Of a DNA stretch of 64,000 nt, positions 29,801 to 39,599 are shown piece by piece; within the stretch, counting starts at the first letter, position 1, and each line of letters starts with the position of its first letter. Source of the stretch: Bryopsis sp. KO-2023 (lineage: Eukaryota; Chlorophyta; Ulvophyceae; Bryopsidales; Bryopsidaceae); NCBI GenBank assembly GCA_030272585.1, contig BSYQ01000011.1:2356001-2420000 (forward strand). The letters are read 5' to 3'. The position numbers and the translations under genes are program-made. The notes below the pieces were generated by a model, which was given only the letters and a program-made list of their open reading frames with translations, searched no databases and was not told the DNA's origin.

Positions 29801-32054
29801 CTTTGTGGATGATATATTGGTGGGAGGGAAAGGTCAGGCTGACCATGATTACAACCTAAACCAAGTCCTCTGCACCTTGAGGCAAGCCAATTTGACAGTC
29901 AACCCAGACAAGGCTCAATTGCGCAGGAAGGAGGTCATCTTCCTGGGCTACACCATTTCTGGAGAGGGCACATCCCTTAAGGACTACATTCAAGAACAGA
30001 AAGGGAAACTACCCACCATACATGACTCCAGGGATATAAAAAAGGTGTTGGGTATGATGAATGTCTGCAGACCAGTATGCCCTGGCTTAAACGAAATACT
30101 CCAGCCTCTACTCAAACTCAAATCGAACTCTCCCAAGGAACAGGCTCAACATGTGGTTGAGGAGGCTTGGGGTCAGATTCTGCTGAATAACCGATCTCTT
30201 CAAAGACCACAAGGGGGCACAGGAGACTTCTTTCTACACACAGATTGGAGTGGAGGAGGGGCAGGGTACATACTATATCAGGGTCATCCACAAGAAGGCA
30301 GGGTGGTGGCAGTCAACAGTAAGCAAATCCCTGGGGACTGTGACAGTTCATTTCTGGGAGAACTTAGGGCCATTGTCTGGGCTCTGAAGGATGTGGTTAG
30401 TATTCTGGCAGGCCAGTCAGTTACTCTTTTAACTGACTCAGAATCAGCTCTACAGAGGTTGTTGAATACCTCTCACAAGAAACTAACTGAAGATTTAAGG
30501 GTGGCTAGGCTTGCTGCCTGGTTGTGGGAGAATTTTCCTATTCCTGGAAGGCTGGCTATTCGATTTATTCCAGGTGACGATAATGTGTGGGCAGATGTGT
30601 TGTCCAGATGGTATAAGCGGTCTGGTCGACTATTCCCACAGAGGGTGGCGCAGAGTAAGCAGAAGGCGAAGGTGAAGGGGGCAAAGAGTAGGACACAGCC
30701 AGGAAAGCAAAAGGAGGATGGAGCTGAGCACAGACGGGCAAATACTTTGGATGGGGATAAAGTCACAGTGGGAGAACTTCAGTCAAGGACTGTGGTTGAA
30801 CAAGCTGATGCAGTGGTTCTGGAAACAGTGGAGAAAGAGCCTGGCAGAGCTAGTCCAGAAGTAGGGCAGAACGAAGGAGGTTCTGAAACAGTGATTTGGG
30901 AACCCAGTGGATCCGGGACAGAACAAGGAGGACCAACGGAGAATACAAACGAATCTCCTTCTCCACAGTTGGGTGCAGTGGTTGGAACACAAACAGCAGG
31001 CATGGAGGGGGAGGATGGTGCAGGACCATCCACAGGCCATGCAGTGCCTCCTGATTTATATACCACAACGATGTCGCAACCTCAAAGTTTTTCGTCGCAG
31101 ATGTCTACCCTACGGTGTCTTCACTCTCGGGAACATTGGGGCACAAGCAAGCTGTGGCTTATTGCTAAAGAACGAGGTTTGACGCTTTCTTACAGAGATG
31201 TTCAGGATGTTGTGCGAAGATGTGCAACTTGTCAATATTTTGCACGACCTCAGGAGAAAGAGTCATTGGGAGCGGTGTGTCCTCATGCTAAGGTGGCTGG
31301 ACAAGTTGTGAGTATGGATCTGGTGGGTCCTTTGGAACCAGGCAAACATAAGGAGAAATACATGGCCTGCATTGTTGACCATGTATCCAGAGTGGGCTAT
31401 GCAAAAGGAATACTGGCTGCTGACACAGATAGTGTTCTGCCAGTGTTGGAAGCTTGGATTAAGGACAGGGGATGTCCAGAGACTTTGGTGTGTGATGGAG
31501 CCAGCTACTTTCAATCCAAAAAGTTCAAGGAGTGGCTTATGGAAAAGAAGATTCAGATGATACGATTGCCTCCTCATCATCATCGAGCCAATGGATTGAT
31601 TGAACGTTATCAACAGTCGTTGATTACACGTATCCGACGTATGGCGTTCGACAGAAAGTGGAGCTGGACGTGTCTTATTCCTGAAGCAGTGAGGGCAGTT
31701 AACCGGATCCAGCATCGAATCACAAAGTATTCGCCGGATTCGTTATGGATGGGTGGGGAGGAACGATGGATGGAAGCCAAGCAGCGTGGTGATGCGGCCA
31801 GAGCACGTGACAATGAAAAACGGCGTCTTGTGATTCATAATCATTATTTGGGTGAGAAGGTATTGTTATTGGACAGTTGTCGAGAGAATGCAAAGTACAA
31901 CAAATTTCGTCCTTTTTGGAAGGGTCCGTTTGTGATTCGAGAAATTCTTTCTGGGCGACGGTTTCGTTTGGAATTGATTTCACCAACTGTCAGACGGGGA
32001 AGAAAACCTTTTCTAGTGGCCCACAGTAACCAGCTGAAGCATTTCTTTGAATGA
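26853..32054 (+). CDS. Gag-Pol polyprotein of element D
   Basis: One frame of about 1733 residues from the ATG spanning the LTR/primer-site junction. The N-terminus is hydrophobic (LGLCLICFLSLTA), like a signal peptide, and a second hydrophobic segment (GYVLAVSLLISYAL) lies near residue 155. A CCHC knuckle CHHCHNLGHIARHC follows, then an aspartic protease IDSGSAVN (D357). Reverse transcriptase carries LPQGWVVSPGIF and FVDD (D986, D987); the LPQG motif is retrovirus-like rather than the MPFGLxNAP form seen in elements A and E. RNase H follows (HTDWSGGGAGY, LLTDSESAL). After a Glu/Gly-rich linker comes integrase with an HHCC finger and D1489, D1548, E1584 (35-residue spacing). No chromodomain. 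A DRNxDREG-type tandem repeat lies between protease and RT. Confidence 0.93.
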   Translation: MVSEHGRLGLCLICFLSLTALSNEVAAFSFGRRAGLKSTQDEYTIREFGKLVERIKRGEQLKDGEAKAFRDISAMTAKSDETEERPIESTDSTVASTWVKGKHNNTRVEDLETAIKRSGVFELIVLLERMYRQLMRVSGWRSNSAGYVLAVSLLISYALHGVQRIGGIATKMMRFYKEGVRNWYPEEKTDETSHITTIKPEEISNLLANLTQLADSLDDRLEELNCMEIIQEVSHPPRRRPNDPRPWHAQLRCHHCHNLGHIARHCKARWESKNRIQEDKSSHGNKPMQTVGFEPATPSAPPQDSVSALCEALRHQLEAKTVLEQSGHSSTGPLVRKQLRVKIRLNGWQKLESALIDSGSAVNVLPLSLCKKHRLILKEHSPITQVTGFNGSQDTVIGVTELEVEIGPWRSKEQFIVTERSMNIILGLPSLSHMEISIDCSRDRLKDTVGRFIACEPVVATGWSCTAVSVLETQGAQVGSTEPGLDTQAPNTNERPERPESERPERTERSVVTVTRGILGKRRKPLTIHHQQNRLRIPIGASTVVGPYEVVAVCPPVKVLGTGVAGLIPVGQIPNLLHTVTLGTEGRIRLQLYNCSHRARMLTARLCLVEVSLCPGTNVSFTDSETLQSSQENTDSLPNPTDLTYDKDIFPCNGIPPLEHCQTIHTPPDGMQDRNPDREGKVTHTGQDRGRQDRNQEREGKVTSGQDRERQDRNQDREGQVTQASVLTSLEEEGCNSISPYSWHRAKYPEMYWNNDHQPTQDIIQCTALSSVATQHPTTPTNNPEVIDWLGMYSTVFNKSLVKTSSQAVKQMRVCHREVHWKIPYSQIPLQNNGNRYLPTDASEEEISELLLLLESQGVIRRLDQFERAMISPCLFLRKPSGKIRKTVDFRLLNTYSHSWGGDNINVLQTVRSIPKEWTIFTILDLEQGFFQVETCSGLETMFGFQTPVGVYVYKRLPQGWVVSPGIFHDRVTKLLEGTASRSFVDDILVGGKGQADHDYNLNQVLCTLRQANLTVNPDKAQLRRKEVIFLGYTISGEGTSLKDYIQEQKGKLPTIHDSRDIKKVLGMMNVCRPVCPGLNEILQPLLKLKSNSPKEQAQHVVEEAWGQILLNNRSLQRPQGGTGDFFLHTDWSGGGAGYILYQGHPQEGRVVAVNSKQIPGDCDSSFLGELRAIVWALKDVVSILAGQSVTLLTDSESALQRLLNTSHKKLTEDLRVARLAAWLWENFPIPGRLAIRFIPGDDNVWADVLSRWYKRSGRLFPQRVAQSKQKAKVKGAKSRTQPGKQKEDGAEHRRANTLDGDKVTVGELQSRTVVEQADAVVLETVEKEPGRASPEVGQNEGGSETVIWEPSGSGTEQGGPTENTNESPSPQLGAVVGTQTAGMEGEDGAGPSTGHAVPPDLYTTTMSQPQSFSSQMSTLRCLHSREHWGTSKLWLIAKERGLTLSYRDVQDVVRRCATCQYFARPQEKESLGAVCPHAKVAGQVVSMDLVGPLEPGKHKEKYMACIVDHVSRVGYAKGILAADTDSVLPVLEAWIKDRGCPETLVCDGASYFQSKKFKEWLMEKKIQMIRLPPHHHRANGLIERYQQSLITRIRRMAFDRKWSWTCLIPEAVRAVNRIQHRITKYSPDSLWMGGEERWMEAKQRGDAARARDNEKRRLVIHNHYLGEKVLLLDSCRENAKYNKFRPFWKGPFVIREILSGRRFRLELISPTVRRGRKPFLVAHSNQLKHFFE
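26854..26865 (+). promoter_or_regulatory. Primer-binding site of element D, overlapping the start codon
   Basis: TGGTTTCGGAGC immediately after ...GACA. The TG of the site and the preceding A form the ATG of the polyprotein. Confidence 0.85.
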
Positions 32055-32098
32055 CTTTTGATTGGGTTTGTTTTATCATTCGGAGTAGCAGGGAAGCG

Positions 32099-32335
32099 TG
32101 TAGAAGGCACTTATCCTGTTTTCGGTGGATGAGTCATATCTTGTTGTGTTGGGTGCAAGGCGGCTGACCTTGGGTTAGTCAGTTTATGTGAATGGGAAGT
32201 TTCTGGACACGTGGTTGGGTCACGTGGGTGTGACGCTGTACAGTTAGTGAGAACGGTTATGGGTGCGAGTATTTGATGGTCCTGTTGGTGACCAAGGTTG
32301 ACTCTTATCGTGTTTGTAAAATTTGGCATTCGACA
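32099..32335 (+). repeat. 3' LTR of element D
   Basis: 237 bp, identical by eye to the 5' copy, preceded by the purine-rich GCAGGGAAGCG and followed by GCAC. Confidence 0.95.
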
Positions 32336-32479
32336 GCACGAAATAACAAAAGGAACGGAGCGGGTGGTGAAGTCTGCGAGAGCAGGTGGATATATTCGAG
32401 ACCCACGCAGCTACTAAAGGATAAGACTCACTCCTCTCCTACAGCTACGACACGTCCTGACTAACGCTTGATTTGATCG

Positions 32480-32760
32480 GCGGTGATGATCGGTTTCATC
32501 CCTGGCGGACCGACTACATCGGCAAACCGCATTGATGTGACGATCAACCGATCATGATCGGACCTGCACCCGATCAGGCTCGGCCGATCACGATCACACC
32601 GTTCAAACACGGCCGATCAAGTGTCGACAGGGTGGGGTGTTTGATCGTGATCGTGATCGTGATCGGTGAACCGATCACGATCACGATCAACATGTGATCG
32701 GACGATCAAAAGCACGATCAACATTTGATCGGCCGATCACGATCACGATCATCGATCAGC
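32480..32760. repeat. GATC-rich palindromic cluster, right copy
   Basis: Dense CGATCACGATC and its complement GATCGTGATCG. Includes GGCCGATCACGATCACACCG shared with the left cluster at 4110, and a similar CGATCAAGTGTC ... TTTGATCG stem. Confidence 0.85.
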
Positions 32761-33166
32761 CAAAAATGGAAAAAAAAAAAAAAAAAACCGATCATTACTA
32801 ATATCGGTTCTAGGACGCAGTTATCAAGTCGGATCACTGGTCCGACCTGGTATGACCTTGGTTTTCGAAGATCGATCAGATCCATAGTATGCCGACCGGA
32901 CACGTTACTGTACCGACCCTGTGCGTTACGGTACGGTGCGTTACAAACGGGTTACTGCCCAGCTCTGTCTTTGGCTCGTCGTCAGGTTCTCTTGACTTGA
33001 TCTTGCAAACTACATTTTGTTGTACTTCGTGCAATGGGTGCTTTTTACACAATGCCGTTTTTGTTTGCACAATCAATCAACCCAAAACATTGTTTATGCT
33101 CGGTCAAAAGGAATGGAATCGAACGACAAGAAAACCGCTCCAGAAAAGTTTTACTTTGGGGCCAAT

Positions 33167-33170
<4 letters not shown>

Positions 33171-33226
<56 letters not shown>
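33171..33226. repeat. (GA)n microsatellite
   Basis: About 28 perfect GA dinucleotide units. Confidence 0.97.
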
Positions 33227-33228
<2 letters not shown>

Positions 33229-33891
33229 GTTGGCACGCTCTTTCTACCACCACTGAAACTGGAAGATTTTGAAAAGTCGCAACCTCTCGAGACAAAGAAC
33301 GGATCAAATTAAATGCTGGGCGGCACCTTCTCATGTTTGTTGTTTGTTTGTTTGATGTTGCCTCGCCATAAATTCTGGCCAATAGTGATCAACTTGAGCA
33401 GACCCAAGAATCTTTTGATCAACCGAAAAGCAAATGTGATCTTTTTGAGCGTCGTGAACTATCAAATTTTGTGCCAACAGCCAAAAGGAACCCAGCAAGA
33501 AAAGGAAGAAAAAAAACACCTTAATTGGTAGTGGCAAAGTCTGCATGACTCGAAGCCCCCACAACCGTGAAGGTTTTATCATTCTCGTTTGAAGCGTCCT
33601 TTCAATCCAACAGAAACTCCATCCACAGACGGCGGCGATCCAGCGACGTGAAATCCTATCACCCCTTGGACGTCGGACGCCATTCTGATCAAAGACCCCC
33701 CAATCATTTCGAAGCACTGAGGGCGTCAATAACCTGCCCCCACACAGCGTCCAACGAATCCTTGTGGACCAGATAGTGAAATCTTTCTGTTGCTTGCAGC
33801 CCAAAGCAAACGTAAGGACCTGGGCAAATTCCTTCGGGTTTGAACCTCAATCGATCGTGCTGCTGTGTGTGGGGTGCAAAGGCTGAGAAGG

Positions 33892-34980
33892 ATGTCTAAG
33901 AAAGCAGAGGTTATCGTTGTGGATGTCGAGAAAGTCCCAGCAGAGCAAGGACCCGCCGTCGCGAAAAGGTGAAGAAGAAAAAGGAGAAAAAAAAGTTTTA
34001 CCCTGCTCGCTTGCGCTTCGTATCGGAGCCGTTATTTTTTTTTTGTGTTTGTTCGTTTCTTGTACTGTCGTAGATTGGACGAGCGTCGCAAGTCCGTCGG
34101 AGACGGGCAGACGGAGAGTGCGACGATCACCCTGAAACTTTCCGCTGCGGAGGAAAGACGTGAGCAAGCCATCAAGGAAAAAGCTGAGAAGGTGCGTTAC
34201 TCGTTTTCTTAACCTAACGGCATGGAAAGGATCGGAATGAGCGTGTTTTTGCCGCAGCGATGCGTCATCATTGCGTTTTCTTTTTGCGGAAATTGAGACG
34301 CTATGTGTTTCATTACCTTTTTTCCGGGGTCCCGACGAGTTTTCTGAATCAAGGACTTGTAGGTGGGGTTTAAAAAAAAAAAAGTGGCGAATGGTGGCAT
34401 CAAGGTTAATGAAATCTGACAAATTGGGGTTTTTCTTAAAGTAACTTTTCCAACTGGATTGGATTGGAACTGGGCTGGGATGCTGAACTGGGGCTAATAC
34501 TGTGGGCAGGCTGCTGAACATGTGAAATCTGTGGAGGAATCGGCTCAGAAAAAAGAGGAGAGCAGGAAGACCATGCAGGAGGAAATGAGAAAGGCAAGCA
34601 CTTGTTTTTAGTCATTTCTACAACTACATATATAATATATATGTACTACATCCCTGTTTGTGCAGGGGGGGGGGGGGTTATTGAGAATAACATAAAAATT
34701 TGGGACACCTTGGGGCTTGAGTGCATTGGCTTGAGTGCATTTCTCATCGACAACTTTTCATCGATTTTTTTTTTTAATTCTTTTCAACACTTGCACTATT
34801 TTTTTTTGCATTTTTCAGAGTATGCAGGTGAAGCTGGACACTGCTGAGAAAAAAGCTAAGGAAGCCTTGGCTGCGAAACAAGCCGGTCTGACCGAATACA
34901 TGAAAGTTCTGAATCTCAGCTCAAAGGGTTCCACAGAGGAACCCAAAGCCGAGCAAAAAACTGAGGAAAAAGAAAGCTGA
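33892..34980 (+). CDS. Small stathmin-like charged helical protein, four exons
   Basis: Exons 33892-33968, 34074-34191, 34510-34593 and 34819-34980 assemble in phase to 146 residues. Introns 1 and 2 are GT-AG; intron 3 has a GC donor (AAG|GCAAGC) and a CAG acceptor. The start ATG begins MSKKAEVIVVDVEK. The middle is a long charged helix: ITLKLSAAEERREQAIKEKA, then SVEESAQKKEESRKTMQEEM and DTAEKKAKEALAAKQ. Length (stathmin is about 149 residues) and the LxAAEERR motif resemble the tubulin-binding stathmin family, but a generic coiled-coil protein is equally possible. The C-terminal tail is acidic/Ser-rich (STEEPKAEQKTEEKES). No membrane segment or signal peptide, so probably cytoplasmic. Confidence 0.75.
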
Positions 34981-35704
34981 ACGAAAACGATTTTTTTGCC
35001 CTCGACAGACTTGATTTTTTTTCCCTGTTTTGTTACTTCAGCTGTGTGGTAAATCTCTGAAAGTTTGTACTATTTTTCTTTTTAAATACCGAGGTCGTTG
35101 AGACCTGATCAAGACAGCCAAAAGAAAAACAAGGGTTTTCTCTTCCTTGTTTTCGAAAGGAGCGAGATGGAGACGTTTCTATTCTCTAGCACTTGGGCAA
35201 TTTTGAAGGTGGGGTGAAGCTGGTGGGCTTTCATTGTGGGAAAATGATTTAAAACCAAGAAGGGGAAATGGGAGGTTTTGCTGGTTAAGAAACACTAGAC
35301 AGACGGAAAAAAAAAATGATCTTTGTGTGAGATTCCACATGAAGAACAAAGTATATAAGACGGAAAGGGGGGGGGGGGGGAGGGGTAACACGTTTTTGTC
35401 ATTTTGATCGGAATTTTTCAGACGATTGTTTTTTAATATTTCTGTTTGAATCTTGGTAGGGGGAAAAGAAAGGGAGGGAATTGGAGTATGTGTGGTGGTG
35501 TGGTTTTTGGAGCGAATGCATGACTAACTACTTGGACTGTGTGTGTTTTTTTTGGTTAAGGTGTATGGGCTTTGACATGATCAGGAATGTGTGCTGTTGA
35601 TTTCAAAAAGTTTAAAAATATGGAAACAACGCAAAGCCAGTTTGTCAATGCATCCATAACCCCAATTCATTTTCACACACCAAGATCAATGTGGATCATC
35701 AACA

Positions 35705-35764
35705 ATACGTTATTATAACAAACAAACAAACATCAATTACATTGTGTTATACGTTATTATAACA
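35705..35764 (-). repeat. Micro-insertion 1 with 16-bp direct repeats
   Basis: ATACGTTATTATAACA occurs at 35705-35720 and 35749-35764. It flanks a 28-bp insert that reads AACAAACAAACATCAATTAC then ATTGTGTT on the + strand, that is, a (TTTG)n tail on the - strand. Confidence 0.75.
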
Positions 35765-35983
35765 CGGTATTACTATATAATTATTAAAGACAAGACAATG
35801 AGCTCATTGAGTGTGTTGAGAAAATTCGTAAGGTAAACCCAGTGTTGGGGAACACAAACCAAACCAAACCAAACACAAGCGCTCGTGTACGTGCATACAC
35901 TTCATTGATGCAGCCTATAAGCTTAGATTTCAACAGCTCTGGACTTCATGATCATTTTTTGAGGTTCCAGAGCATCGTAATAG

Positions 35984-36034
35984 GATATTTATTACAAACA
36001 AACAAACATCATTTACATTGTGATATTTATTACA
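35984..36034 (-). repeat. Micro-insertion 2 with 13-bp direct repeats
   Basis: GATATTTATTACA at 35984-35996 and 36022-36034 flanks a 25-bp insert AACAAACAAACATCATTTAC+ATTGT. A second copy of the same family follows directly (36035-36075) and includes the GTGTAGGAGATGCCGCT hairpin side. Confidence 0.75.
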
Positions 36035-36317
36035 CAAACAAACAACATTTACATTGTGTAGGAGATGCCGCTCTCCTATTACAACGAATATATAATGATC
36101 CAATCTATTCCCATAGAATCAATTGTCTAATCTGAATTGCCTTTCGTAAATAAAAAGCCACCCGATAAATGTTTTGTTAATTAAAAAACCCTTTGATAGA
36201 AAAACAAACAAATCCGAAAATGATCTTTTTAAACCATTATATAACGGGCAAATAAAAATAAAATGCGATTCATCTTCAATCCAAGGTGAACCACAATAAG
36301 GACAATATCTTCGTTTA

Positions 36318-36545
36318 CTTTATTACACAAGTCTGTATCTACAAACAATGATTGTCATTCAAAAAAGAAAAAACGATAAAATAAAAAAAAAAGCTTGCGA
36401 ACGGTGCAAAGATTTTTTTCCTATTTGTGCTTTGCCACGGTCGTTGCTTTTTTTAGTGATTCGATTTCTTATCAGAGGGGGTGATATCCTTTTTTCTTTT
36501 TTGAATGACAATCATTGTTTGCAGATACGGACTTGTGTAATAAAG
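36318..36545. repeat. 228-bp inverted-repeat (MITE-like) element
   Basis: Arms of about 55 nt (left starts CTTTATTACACAAGTC; right ends GACTTGTGTAATAAAG) with roughly three mismatches enclose about 115 bp. No clear target duplication. Confidence 0.8.
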
Positions 36546-36689
36546 CCTCTATTGCAAGTAGATACAAAAAAACAGTCCAAGAAGAATTAACCAAGGAAAA
36601 CCCCCACTTCAAGGAATCTCTGTGAAAAATTATCCTGAGAGAAAGATCTTGATGAATGAATTACGAGAAAGCATGTCAATCTCGACGTG

Positions 36690-36746
36690 CTGAGTACAAA
36701 CAAACAAACAACATTTACATTGTGTAGGAGATGCCGCTCTGAGTAC
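36690..36746 (-). repeat. Micro-insertion 3 with 8-bp direct repeats
   Basis: CTGAGTAC at 36690-36697 and 36739-36746 flanks a 41-bp insert that begins AAACAAACAAACAACATTTA and ends GTAGGAGATGCCGCT. Confidence 0.85.
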
Positions 36747-38216
36747 AGTTGGGCGACTGTCCATGAATATTCGAATCAGATTGGCACTATTTCCTCTGAT
36801 TCAAAAATGTGCAGGACTGATTGATTACACTTCTGTCTGCACTGGATTAATCCAATGCAAATACCTTCACCAATGCATAACACTGGAAACAGATCTGGAT
36901 GCCGACAATCTGGAATTAAACATTTCCACTGGATCAACTGCCACAAATAGCATTGGTGAGCAGCAAGATTTCCCCGCTTTGAAGGTTTGTACTTCCTTCA
37001 TGGTACAACGGTCTCCTTCGTTTAAAACAAAGATACACCCCTTCTCTGCTTGTTTCTTTGTCTTAAGTGAAGAGTCCTTTACATCACATCACATCTTACA
37101 TCACGTGCTTCTCCTCTTATTGATTGACATTATACAACCCAACCCCAAGAAGAAAAAACGAAAATGAGAAACTGTTGTCAGCAGGCTTGTGACCACATTT
37201 GCATCAGAAGCCCAGATTCTTGTCACTCTAATTTGATGCTCAATCTTTTTTTTTCCCCCCCCTCACTCAAAACTCTTGTACACAACTGCAAAGCAAAACC
37301 AGCATAAAAAAAAAAACACTCCATCTTGACTCTTCTTCGTTTGCAGCAAAACATAAAACCCACAACACTCCCATGACATACATGCAAACATCCTCAGAAA
37401 ATTTTCAAGCATCATGCTCCTATGACTGACATCAAGAATTGTGCAGCAAAAATATTCCTTTTTTTTGTCAAAAGGTGCTTGTTTTTTTTGGGGGGAGGTG
37501 TTAAGAAAAAAAACAAAACAGCCAGATGCTTGGAAAAAAAAAACCCTGGGCAGTCAAAATCAAAACGCACAATTGTAAAGACAATTACTCTCAACCTGAA
37601 TGATTTTTACATCTTCACATGAAGGGGGGAGGGCAGCGGCTGGGTTTCTGAACTTTTTTCTTCTTTCTGCTTTTCTTAATTCACGAAAACCTCGTCATTA
37701 TTTAGTGAAAGGGCTAAACACCGATCAAACACCTCCCTCCCCACCCTTTTCATCAAACAAAAAAAATCTGGACATACATGGAAATCCACACCCTTCGAAA
37801 CTCAATTATTTCGGGAGTGCAATTGCCCATTTTGCCCATAAATATCCCCCCGGGAAAAAAAAAGACATTTCTTTTCCTTCCTCACAACACCAATTTTAGA
37901 ACACATCGCGTAACTTTTTTTTTCCCTTTTTTCTGAAAAAAAAAAGTTTTCATTGTTCCAAAAGTAGTACTCATTTTTTTTCTTTTTTGGATTATTATTC
38001 CCCTCATTTTGGTCGGAAATAAATATGCAGGAAAACATCGCTGTCATTTTAACTAGATCGACGTTGCTTTTGGCAGGAGTTTTTCCTTTTCACGACACAA
38101 ACGAAATAAAAACAAACATTGAAAAACCCAGAATGGAGGGGGCACCTTTCCCCCCCCCCCCGCAAAAAAAGAAAAAAACAACCTTCAGAAGCCAAAACAC
38201 GAAATGATCTGAAATC

Positions 38217-39568
38217 CTAACCAAGTTGCCCGAACCAACGAAACACTCCAGCGGTCTTTCGGTTGCCATTTCTTTCCTTCTCTTTGTTTCTCCTTCGGTT
38301 TTTCTGCTCCTGGCTTTGCTGTTCAGAAAACTGATCACCACCACCACCACCAGTGCCGCCCTCCCCTCCTTCAATCAAATTGCTGCTTTGAAGAACGACA
38401 GAGTTTCCGTTGGGGGAGAAGGGAGGAATTTCGTTCGCTGAAAGCTGGGTATCCATCCAATCAATTCGGCTCAACGTCCACGCTTCAATTCTGCTGACCT
38501 CGTTTTGCCACTCGTCGAAAAAATTAATCCCCCACCTATCGAACAGCACAAATAAGAGAAAAAAACGATGACATCGCTGAAAATCAATTGTATTTTTCCA
38601 GCTGTTGAGGCTGTACTGTCACTATTGACTTATTTTTCTATTCTATTTGCTACAGATCTTTTTACAATTATTGTTTTATTGTTTTTTTTTTTGTTGCGTG
38701 ATGAACAGTTATGTAGACACCTCAGAAACGACCCCATGTTTTTTTTTCTCACTTGTTGGCATTCCTTTCGACCATGGACGAGGCTTCCGATCTTGCTTTT
38801 CCGACGACCCCTTTCACAAATCCATGAGTGATTGCACCGCCCCTAAGATTTCTCCAGCGCTTGGCCACCCTCTGGCGAAAACCGGAATCCTGAAAAGAAA
38901 ATCATAAAAGAAAAATCTGAATAACCTCCCCCAAAAACAAACACCTCCACTAGTAGTAATGATATCTCGCCTCAAAATAAAAATAAAAATTGAACACCTC
39001 GAAAAAACAAACAAACAAAAAATTGAACATTTTATGGAAAACTGTTCAAATTGCTCCCAAAAAGAAAAGAAAGAAGATACTTGTTTTTCTTTGGCATGTA
39101 AAAACTGACAGGGGTGGCACTGTCGACACTTACCTCCCACATTTTCCTGTACCATTGTGAAACTCCGTCCTGCCAGTCGACTTTACATCTGTCTTGATCC
39201 ATACAAATGCTGAACCTCCAGCCATTGGTGGAAATTGCACTGCCCCCTGAAATTCCATCACTGTTTCCCCCGTTGAAGTAGCCCTCAATGGGATATCCAC
39301 AGCACATTCCAAACGCTTCATTGTAGTCCCATGCTGGGCCCATCGCCAATGGACCGTTCTTATCCTACATTGAAAATATGTTACCTCTAATGTACTTGCC
39401 TTCAAAGACATACTTTCGAAAAAAAAAAATGATGGCGCAGAAAAAAAAAGAAAAAGAGGGAAAAATAAAAAGTTGAAAAATGATGGTTTCCCCTCCCCCC
39501 CCCAAAAAAAAACAAGAAAAACAAAAATCCGAAAAAGGTCGAAAGCTAAAAAATGATGGGTTTTCACC

Positions 39569-39599
<31 letters not shown>

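Larger units (their letters stand above)
26617..32335 (+). mobile_element. Element D: intact Ty3-like retrotransposon with single gag-pol frame
   Basis: 5719-bp element with two 237-bp LTRs (26617-26853, 32099-32335) that look identical. Termini are TG...CA, with a 4-bp target duplication GCAC (26613-26616 and 32336-32339). The primer-binding site abuts the LTR with no spacer, and one uninterrupted polyprotein frame follows. It is inserted just upstream of the start codon of the minus-strand unknown gene. Confidence 0.95.
4087..32760. mobile_element. Candidate hAT-type transposon with two convergent genes, interrupted by three LTR elements
   Basis: Inference. The hAT transposase (+) and the four-exon unknown gene (-, 15625-26543) face each other. 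Related GATC-rich palindromic clusters flank the pair (4090-4250 and 32480-32760). Subtracting LTR elements A, C and D leaves about 6 kb, a normal size for an autonomous DNA transposon. Subterminal clusters of a short motif are common in hAT elements as transposase-binding sites. I could not define terminal inverted repeats or the 8-bp target duplication expected of hAT, so both ends are approximate and the two genes could be unrelated. Confidence 0.35.
32336..33891. other. Non-coding region: GATC palindromes, GA microsatellite, upstream region of stathmin-like gene
   Basis: No supported gene. From left: the original upstream flank of the unknown minus-strand gene, the GATC-rich cluster (32480-32760), an A-run (32770), a GA microsatellite (33171-33226), and about 350 bp of unique sequence leading to the ATG at 33892, presumably promoter and 5' UTR. 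Confidence 0.7.
34981..38216. other. A/T-rich intergenic region with micro-insertions and a hairpin element
   Basis: No gene supported; the few frames above 100 codons (for example around 36763-37167) lack recognisable features. It contains three short TTTG-tailed insertions (35705-36746), a 228-bp hairpin (36318-36545), and many homopolymers. The 3' UTR of the stathmin-like gene must lie at its left. Confidence 0.65.

Noticed and set aside
33331..33804. 157-codon minus-strand frame upstream of the stathmin-like gene
   Set aside because: Ends in a poly-Phe stretch from a T-rich tract and lacks any domain-like pattern; probably a chance frame in the promoter region.
36763..37167. 134-codon plus-strand frame in the A/T-rich intergenic region
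   Set aside because: Ends in a Lys-rich run from an A-tract; possibly contains part of an exon but nothing I can support.
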